From NCBI GenBank assembly GCA_045655105.1, contig JAZOOQ010000014.1, forward strand, positions 1-58,149: DNA of 58,149 nucleotides. Reading direction: 5' to 3'. Positions 52,795 through 58,149 of this stretch are shown here, one piece after another. Position 1 is the stretch's first letter. The number at the start of each line of letters is the position of its first letter. The DNA is from RGIG4140 sp045655105. GTDB lineage: Bacteria > Pseudomonadota > Alphaproteobacteria > CAAHEQ01 > UBA3637. A program made the position numbers and the translations under genes. The notes beneath the pieces are model-generated. The model was given only the letters and a program-made list of their open reading frames with translations. It was not told where the DNA came from and did not search any database.

Positions 52795-52860
52795 CTCCTT
52801 TTAGTCCATTTAACCTTAAACCTTCTTACCTTGGACAAGTAGAGATAAATCCGATAAGAA
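52795..52860 (-). promoter_or_regulatory. SAM-II-like pseudoknot riboswitch candidate upstream of metK
   Basis: Read on the minus strand, TTCTTATC (52860-52853) pairs GGTAAGAA (52830-52823), and GTCCA in the loop (52836-52832) pairs TGGAC downstream (52808-52804), an H-type pseudoknot. The loop begins GGATTTA, and the 3' end reads AAATGGACTAAAAGGAG, much like the GAUUUA and GCUAAAAAGG ends of SAM-II riboswitches as I remember them. SAM-II elements are typical of alphaproteobacterial methionine genes, and metK makes SAM. The ribosome binding site lies at the edge of the second helix. Confidence 0.55.
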
Positions 52861-52868
52861 TTACCATC

Positions 52869-52897
52869 ATTATAAAAAAGATCATAAAAAAAATCAA
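52869..52897 (-). promoter_or_regulatory. Promoter of metK
   Basis: On the minus strand TTGATT, 17 bases, TATAAT. The predicted start near 52862 is at the foot of the pseudoknot, leaving a leader of about 160 bases. Confidence 0.72.
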
Positions 52898-52916
52898 TCT
52901 TTTTTTTGAAAAAACT

Positions 52917-52945
52917 TTGAATGATTATATGTTTTATGTTAAAAT
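52917..52945 (+). promoter_or_regulatory. Promoter of the M23-type peptidase gene
   Basis: TTGAAT, 17 bases, TAAAAT, 32 bases before the start codon. Confidence 0.62.
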
Positions 52946-52977
52946 ATTTATAAAAGAAGAAAGAAAAAGGGGGATTT

Positions 52978-53868
52978 ATGAGTTGGGATTTTAGTCATGA
53001 TGGGGTAAATCAACAGTTTGGTCGGCGACCAAGAAATGGCGGTGAATGGCATTATGGCAGGGATTATGGAACAAGAGGCAAAAAAGATGTTCCGTTAGGT
53101 GTTCCAAAATATTGCGATGGATGGATTTGCCATGTTATTGAAAATAATAAAATTGATGGGTTGGGAAATCAAGTTGTTTTGATTAGCCCAGATGGCAGTG
53201 AAATGGTTCGTTTTGGGCATGTTGCAACTGGATCAATGAAGCATTTAAAAACAGGGCAAATTGTGAATCATGGGGATTGGATTGGCAATATTGGGGGCGT
53301 TGGTTACACGGAAAATTCTTTTCAACCGCATATCCATGTTGAACATGGGATAAATCCACGGTATGAACTTGTTCAAACGAAACATAATGGTAAATATTAC
53401 CAGCATTACACATGGTTTTGTGGAGAACATACGATTGAAGATTATCGTGATCCACAAGCTGGCGCTTTGCCTTTTGAAGAGTTAGAAGAATTAACGAATA
53501 TGGCTTTTCAATCAAGAGAATTAACTTTATCAGGAAGAGGAAAACCCCCAAAAATGGCAAGTTCAATGCCTGTAGATATCGTGAAACAAGAAAATTCTTT
53601 TATCGAATGGTTTCGTTCCAGTTGGATTGGCAGATTGTTTTTTTCTGATAACGAGCAAGAGGAACCACAAAATGAATCTGAACCTAGAACAGGGCCAATT
53701 ATTCATCGAAAAACGCCTGTTCAAACAGAAGCGCAAACAACACCTGTAAGTCACACAAGGCAAACAAATGCCTCAGCTAGATTAGCAGAATGTAGTGAAC
53801 AACAAGATGTTTATAAAGAAGATGATATGACAAGACGTTATAGTAATCTTAGAAATACCAGGGATTGA
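52978..53868 (+). CDS. M23-type peptidoglycan endopeptidase domain protein without signal peptide
   Basis: Residues about 20-125 carry the LytM/M23 zinc motifs: HYGRDYG (His25, Asp29), FGHV (His81) and QPHIHVEHG (His118, His120). M23 enzymes cut cross-linking peptides of peptidoglycan. The protein (296 residues) starts MSWDFSHDG with no signal peptide or membrane helix, so it is cytosolic as made or leaves by another route. Residues about 200-296 are low-complexity, rich in Glu, Gln, Thr and Arg, and probably unstructured. GGGGGA precedes the ATG strongly. It is monocistronic and converges on the MATE gene with 4 bases between stops. Confidence 0.82.
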   Translation: MSWDFSHDGVNQQFGRRPRNGGEWHYGRDYGTRGKKDVPLGVPKYCDGWICHVIENNKIDGLGNQVVLISPDGSEMVRFGHVATGSMKHLKTGQIVNHGDWIGNIGGVGYTENSFQPHIHVEHGINPRYELVQTKHNGKYYQHYTWFCGEHTIEDYRDPQAGALPFEELEELTNMAFQSRELTLSGRGKPPKMASSMPVDIVKQENSFIEWFRSSWIGRLFFSDNEQEEPQNESEPRTGPIIHRKTPVQTEAQTTPVSHTRQTNASARLAECSEQQDVYKEDDMTRRYSNLRNTRD

Positions 53869-53872
53869 TAAA

Positions 53873-55222
53873 TCAAATATTTTTTCTTTTTTTGATAATG
53901 GCTTTTTTCCAATAGCCTGAATAAAAGTAAAGAAGTCCGATGGTTACTTGTCCATAAACGGTTAATGGTGAAGAAAAACCAACAGAAATGATATCTGTTG
54001 CCATTAAAAGGGCAGGAATGCGTATGCATAAATTGGCAAAAGAGTTGTTAATCATTGTAAACGTTGTTGCACCACATCCATTTAAAAAAGAGTTTACCAA
54101 AAAAACAATTGTAATCATTAAAACGCTAGAGCTATAAGAATGCAAATAAAGAGAACCTGCTTGAACAATTTCTTGATTATTAGAAGCAAGTCCCATTATG
54201 TTTTTTGGAAAAAAAGCAACCCCAATATAACTTGGAATAGCAAATAAAAGCGCAAGAAATATTCCAGTATACATTACGTTTTTGGCACGTTTAATTTTCC
54301 CAGCGCCAACATTTTGAGCAACCATTGCTGAAACAGCAGATCCAATGGCTAAAGAAGGTAAAAAGGTTAATCCATCAATTTTTTCAGCAATGCCAGAGGC
54401 GGCTGAAACAATGAGACCTAATTTATTGAGTTGGATCATTGCAACTAAAAATGAAATCATTAAAAAAGTATCTTGCAATGAAAGAGGAATCCCAATTTTA
54501 AAAAGTAAAAGAGCTGTTTTTTTCTTGAATTTTTGATGAGAAAAGCGAAGGTTAAAAGGAAATTTTTTCTTTTGAAGATAAATAAGCACAATAATAAAAC
54601 TGCATCCTTGTGCTAAAATGGTTGCAAGGGCTGCACCATTAGCACCCATTTTAAAATCTTTGATAAAAAGTATATCAAGTAATACATTAAGAATGCTTGA
54701 TATCAAAATGAAATAAAAAGGATTTTTTGAATCTCCAAGACCTCTTAAAATGGCGCAAATGCCATTATACCCAAATGTGAATAAAATGCCAATAGCGCTG
54801 ATTAAAATATAGGATTTTGCAGCTGAAAAGGCTTCTTTTGGAACTTGTAAAACACTTGTGATCTCATTGATAAAAAGAATTGTTATAAGGCTAAGAAAAA
54901 GAGCTACATAAAAGAATAAGACAAACATAGTTGAAATAACGTCTTGAACACCTTTATTGTCTTTTGCTCCAAAAAATTGGCCGATTAAAATAGTTCCCCC
55001 CATTGTGAGCCCAGAGGCAAGGAAAATGAGGGTCCAAACAATTTGTGCGCCATTGGTAACGCCAGCTAAATCGCTTGGTGTTCCATAATAAGAAATAATC
55101 AACATATCAACAAGGCCATAACCTGCTTGCAAAAAGCTAGAAAGCAAAAAGGGTATGGCAAATAAGATGAGTGTTTTTAAAATATTTCCTTTTGTTAACT
55201 GTTTAATATCTTGTTTTTGCAT
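53873..55222 (-). CDS. MATE family multidrug/cation antiporter
   Basis: The 449-residue protein has about 12 membrane helices in two homologous halves, as in MATE exporters that swap drugs for Na+ or H+. Typical segments are LLSSFLQAGYGLVDMLIIS cut to GLVDMLIISYYG near residue 32, GGTILIGQFFGA and, in the second half, SAVSAMVAQNVGAGKIKRA near residue 305. It resembles the NorM/DinF-type subgroup common in gut bacteria. AAAAGGA precedes the ATG. Substrate unknown. Confidence 0.92.
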   Translation of the reverse strand: MQKQDIKQLTKGNILKTLILFAIPFLLSSFLQAGYGLVDMLIISYYGTPSDLAGVTNGAQIVWTLIFLASGLTMGGTILIGQFFGAKDNKGVQDVISTMFVLFFYVALFLSLITILFINEITSVLQVPKEAFSAAKSYILISAIGILFTFGYNGICAILRGLGDSKNPFYFILISSILNVLLDILFIKDFKMGANGAALATILAQGCSFIIVLIYLQKKKFPFNLRFSHQKFKKKTALLLFKIGIPLSLQDTFLMISFLVAMIQLNKLGLIVSAASGIAEKIDGLTFLPSLAIGSAVSAMVAQNVGAGKIKRAKNVMYTGIFLALLFAIPSYIGVAFFPKNIMGLASNNQEIVQAGSLYLHSYSSSVLMITIVFLVNSFLNGCGATTFTMINNSFANLCIRIPALLMATDIISVGFSSPLTVYGQVTIGLLYFYSGYWKKAIIKKRKNI

Positions 55223-55284
55223 TTTATATCCTTTTTAGAAAAGGGGTTATACTTCTTTTTTATTGAAAAATCAAGATGGAACAC

Positions 55285-55313
55285 TTGATTTTATGTGTTT
55301 TTTTCTATATCCT
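55285..55313 (+). promoter_or_regulatory. Promoter at the very start of the ABC-F gene
   Basis: TTGATT, 17 bases, TATCCT; TATATC two bases earlier is an alternative. The predicted transcription start falls at or next to the start codon at 55320. Confidence 0.45.
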
Positions 55314-55319
55314 ATGGAT

Positions 55320-57155
55320 ATGATTGAATTAAAGAATTTAACTGTTCAAATGGGGCATAAAGATCTTTTATCTGATGTGTCTTTATTTATTTCTGATAAA
55401 CAAAAGGTTGGTATTGTTGGGCCAAATGGGTGTGGTAAATCCACTTTGTTTAAAGTTTTAACTGGTGCCTTAGAGGGTATGGGTAATGTGATGATACCTT
55501 CAGGGGAAAGAATTGCTTTTGTTGAGCAGTCAATTGAAGATACATCCTTAACTGTATTAGATTATGTTTTGCAAAAAGATAGATATTTAACAAAGGCAAA
55601 AGAAGAGTATAATAAGGCTTTAGATGAAGATAAGCCCGAGCTGTATGAAAAAATTAAACAACTAGGTGGGGAAACGGCGATAGCAAGAATTGCTGAAATT
55701 TTAGCTGGTCTTGGGTTTAAAAATGATGATTTAAATCGAAAAGTGGCTGATTTTTCAGGGGGATGGCAGATGCGTTTAAATTTGGCAGGAGCCTTATTTC
55801 AACCATCAAATATTTTGCTTTTAGATGAACCAACAAACCATTTAGATCTTGAAAGCGTTATTTGGTTACAAGCGCATTTAAAAAAATATTCGGGAACTCT
55901 TTTATTAATTAGTCATGATAAATCCATTTTAAATGAGATTTGTTCTTCAATTGTTGTGTTTCAAAATCAAAAATTAATTCTTTATAGTGGTAACTATGAT
56001 GCATATTTAACAACGAAATCACTTCAAGATAAAGTATTGATGCGCCAAGCGGAAAAAGAAAAAGAAAAAAGAGCTCATTTAGAAAGTTTTATCAATCGCT
56101 TCAGGTATAAGGCAAGTAAAGCTAAACAAGCGCAAAGCCGAATTAAAATATTGGAAAAAATGGCTGAAACACCGGCGGTTTATCTAGATAAAGAAGAGCG
56201 ATTTTCTTTTTTAGAACCCATTAAAGCTTTGCCACCATTAATAAGTGGTGAAGATATTTCATTAGGTTATGATGAAAAAATTGTTTTAAAAAAGCTTTCT
56301 TTTTCAATTTCAGATACAGCGCGAATTGCTTTATTAGGGCAAAATGGTAATGGAAAATCAACATTTGCTAAGTTTTTGGCAGGTGTTTTAGCCTTAAAAT
56401 CAGGGCAGGTGCATGCCTCTTCAAAGCTAAAGGTTGGTTATTTTGCGCAACATCAGGAAGAAGAGTTGCCATTGGAAGAAACCCCTGTTTCATATTTTTC
56501 TTTTTTAATGGATGGAAAAAATGAAACTGAGGTGCGCTCGCATTTAGCTTCTTTTGGATTAACAGGAGAAAAGGCATTAACAAAAATTCGTTTGCTTTCT
56601 GGGGGTGAAAAAGCGCGTCTTTTATTTGCAAAAATATCTTTAGAACAACCAAATTTATTAATTTTAGATGAGCCGACAAACCATTTGGATATAAAGGGGC
56701 GCGAAGCGTTGGCAGTTGCTTTAAATGATTATCAAGGCGCTGTTGTTTTAATTACACATGATTTTTCTTTGATTGAGCAAGTGGCTGATGAATTATGGCT
56801 TGTTAATAATGGTAATTGTAAACCATTTGAGGGCGATTTATTGGATTATCAAAAAATATTGCTTGAAAAACAAGTTGATAGAGCCAAGCAAAAAGAAATT
56901 CAAAAAGAAAAAGAGCTTAAATTAAAGCAAAAGCAACAAGAGGCGGAAAAACGAAAACTTAAAGCTTTAATTTTGGAAGTTGAACGAGAGATTAAAAAAT
57001 TAACCCTTGAAAAAGAAGGACTTGAAAAACGATTTGAAACAGTGTTAACAAATGAAGAAATTGTTAATATTTCGCAAAAAATTAAAGAAATTCAAAAAGA
57101 AATTGACAGGGTGGAAGAAAAATGGTTTTCTTTGTCAGAACAACTGGAAGAATAG
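55320..57155 (+). CDS. ABC-F family ATPase (translation factor type)
   Basis: The 611-residue protein has two ATP-binding domains with no membrane part. Walker A motifs are GPNGCGKST (near residue 35) and GQNGNGKST; signatures are DFSGGWQMRL and LLSGGEKARLL; Walker B regions are LLLDEPTNHLDLES and LILDEPTNHLDIKG. A Lys-rich linker lies between, and a coiled coil fills about residues 525-611 as in Uup. ABC-F proteins act at the ribosome E site. The start MIELKNLTVQ at 55320 fits the family; MD two codons earlier is possible. Neither has a ribosome binding site. Confidence 0.9.
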   Translation: MIELKNLTVQMGHKDLLSDVSLFISDKQKVGIVGPNGCGKSTLFKVLTGALEGMGNVMIPSGERIAFVEQSIEDTSLTVLDYVLQKDRYLTKAKEEYNKALDEDKPELYEKIKQLGGETAIARIAEILAGLGFKNDDLNRKVADFSGGWQMRLNLAGALFQPSNILLLDEPTNHLDLESVIWLQAHLKKYSGTLLLISHDKSILNEICSSIVVFQNQKLILYSGNYDAYLTTKSLQDKVLMRQAEKEKEKRAHLESFINRFRYKASKAKQAQSRIKILEKMAETPAVYLDKEERFSFLEPIKALPPLISGEDISLGYDEKIVLKKLSFSISDTARIALLGQNGNGKSTFAKFLAGVLALKSGQVHASSKLKVGYFAQHQEEELPLEETPVSYFSFLMDGKNETEVRSHLASFGLTGEKALTKIRLLSGGEKARLLFAKISLEQPNLLILDEPTNHLDIKGREALAVALNDYQGAVVLITHDFSLIEQVADELWLVNNGNCKPFEGDLLDYQKILLEKQVDRAKQKEIQKEKELKLKQKQQEAEKRKLKALILEVEREIKKLTLEKEGLEKRFETVLTNEEIVNISQKIKEIQKEIDRVEEKWFSLSEQLEE

Positions 57156-57164
57156 GGGGCAGAT

Positions 57165-58100
57165 ATGAATTTATTTTCAATTTTTAAAAAAGAAATAAAG
57201 CCATTTGATGAGGGGTTTTGTGATGTGGGTGATGGACATGAAATTCACTATATGCAATTTGGTAATCCTAAAGGAGTGCCTGTTTTATTGTTTCATGGTG
57301 GGCCTGGTGGGCAAGCAAAATCAGCTCCTACGACATATAATTTAAAAAAATATCGTGTTCTTCTTTTTTCTCAAAGAGGATGTGGAAAATCAAAGTTTAA
57401 GGACTTGTTGGAAGAAAACACTACTCCAAATTCAGTAAAAGATGCCTATTTATTGTTAAAATATTTGAAAATTCATTCAAGAGTTGTTGTTGGTGGTGGC
57501 TCTTTTGGGTCAACATTGGCGCTTTTGTTTGCGCTTGAATATCCTCAAAAAGTTAAGGCATTGGTGTTGAATGCTATTTTCTTAGGTCGAAAAAAAGATA
57601 TAGATTTTCCATATAAAGAAATGTTTTTATTTTATCCAGAAGCAAAAGCTGAATTTGAACGTTTAGCTGGTCAAAAAAGCATTGAATCCTTTTTTAAAGA
57701 AAAGATTTTTTCTGAAAAATATAAAGATATTCAATTGGCTCTTCAATATTATGGAGCCTATGAAAATCAATTGGGGAAAATGCAGTTGGATTTTAAAACA
57801 GCTCCTGCAATTACAGATCAAAAGATTAATAGTTTGAAAATCTTTTTAACTTATATTCAAAATAATTTGTTTATTAAAGAAGATGTGATCTTAAAAAATA
57901 TTGATAAAATCAAAGATATCCCAACATTAATTGTTCATAATCGTTTTGATTTTTGTTGCCCTGTGGAAGAAGCGTGGGCGTTGCATAAAAAAATGCGCCG
58001 TTCAAAACTGGTGATTAATGAAGATTACAATCACGGAAGTCCTAAACTAAAAAAACGTTTGGAAAAGGAAATAGAACCCTTTTTAAAAAAATATTTATAA
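57165..58100 (+). CDS. Proline iminopeptidase-like alpha/beta hydrolase
   Basis: The 311-residue protein is an S33-family alpha/beta hydrolase. It has the oxyanion-hole motif FHGGPGGQAKS near residue 43, the nucleophile Ser in GGGSFGSTLAL near residue 112, the acid Asp in HNRFDFCCPVEEAW and the catalytic His in EDYNHGS. In proline iminopeptidases the loop after the first motif is DQRGCG-S; here it is SQRGCGKS, so the Asp is replaced. It probably cleaves N-terminal proline or a related small substrate. GGGGGCAG precedes the ATG; it follows the ABC-F gene by 9 bases. The last 49 bases of the window hold nothing recognisable. Confidence 0.85.
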   Translation: MNLFSIFKKEIKPFDEGFCDVGDGHEIHYMQFGNPKGVPVLLFHGGPGGQAKSAPTTYNLKKYRVLLFSQRGCGKSKFKDLLEENTTPNSVKDAYLLLKYLKIHSRVVVGGGSFGSTLALLFALEYPQKVKALVLNAIFLGRKKDIDFPYKEMFLFYPEAKAEFERLAGQKSIESFFKEKIFSEKYKDIQLALQYYGAYENQLGKMQLDFKTAPAITDQKINSLKIFLTYIQNNLFIKEDVILKNIDKIKDIPTLIVHNRFDFCCPVEEAWALHKKMRRSKLVINEDYNHGSPKLKKRLEKEIEPFLKKYL

Positions 58101-58149
58101 CTAATCTTTTAAAAAGAGTTTTATGATGTTTTCAAGGAAGGTTTTTCCT

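Noticed and set aside
1..58149. CRISPR array, insertion sequences, prophage, tRNA or rRNA genes
   Set aside because: I saw no regularly spaced repeats, transposase or integrase motifs, att-like repeats, or cloverleaf sequences.

Overview
The window is AT-rich DNA from a Gram-negative alphaproteobacterium, probably an uncultured, fermentative, perhaps gut-associated one. The assignment rests on a CcrM-type DNA methyltransferase with the alphaproteobacterial length and C-terminal domain, an alphaproteobacterial MlaD/DUF2155 pair, a C-minus ribosomal protein L31, and the plsY-dprA-topA order. Lipoproteins, Lgt, KdsA and MlaD-type proteins show an outer membrane. Pyruvate phosphate dikinase plus a glycogen set, meso-diaminopimelate dehydrogenase and a fatty acyl-ACP thioesterase fit a host-associated anaerobe or facultative organism. 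I see no tRNA, rRNA, CRISPR array, transposase or integrase; the stretch is mostly core chromosome.

Layout. 1-4.5 kb (minus): a large autotransporter adhesin running off the left edge, an OmpA-family lipoprotein and ccrM. 4.6-7.2 kb (plus): secG-kdsA-eno. 7.3-13.2 kb: recX (minus) divergent from hslO-lipoprotein-comEC-BamE-like lipoprotein-hisS. 13.2-19.2 kb (plus): dnaE, an unknown gene, lgt, pgeF. 19.2-22.4 kb: an M48 protease divergent from two tandem MCE-domain genes, a DUF2155 gene and rpmE. 22.7-30.8 kb (minus): a PpiD-like chaperone, then topA, dprA, plsY and recJ. 30.9-34.2 kb (plus): glgA-ddh and rpsD with a structured leader. 34.3-42 kb (minus): a large PilV-like pilin and a LamG-domain partner, a Nudix hydrolase, an unknown gene and ppdK. 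42.3-51.1 kb (plus): a tight block glgB-glgX-malQ-thioesterase-hflX-RNHCP. 51.2-58.1 kb: a structured RNA ahead of a 58-residue secreted protein, a divergent metK (minus) behind a SAM-II-like pseudoknot, an M23-type peptidase, a MATE transporter (minus), an ABC-F ATPase and a proline iminopeptidase-like hydrolase.

Themes. Glycogen is elongated (glgA), branched (glgB), debranched (glgX) and disproportionated (malQ), with PPDK linking pyruvate and PEP. Envelope construction is spread over secG, kdsA, lgt, plsY, the M48 protease and the MCE proteins. Promoters are easy to read: a TTG-nnn box, almost always exactly 17 bases, then a TA-rich -10 box; many genes end in clear intrinsic terminators.

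The most interesting non-coding signals are the roughly 208-nt structured RNA at 51227-51434, which has its own promoter, a probable pseudoknot, an intrinsic terminator and a competing helix directly upstream of a small secreted-protein gene, and the metK leader at 52726-52860, where a SAM-II-like pseudoknot sits over the ribosome binding site of a possible 20-codon upstream ORF rather than over metK itself. All structures and promoters were read by eye; none was computed or searched against databases.
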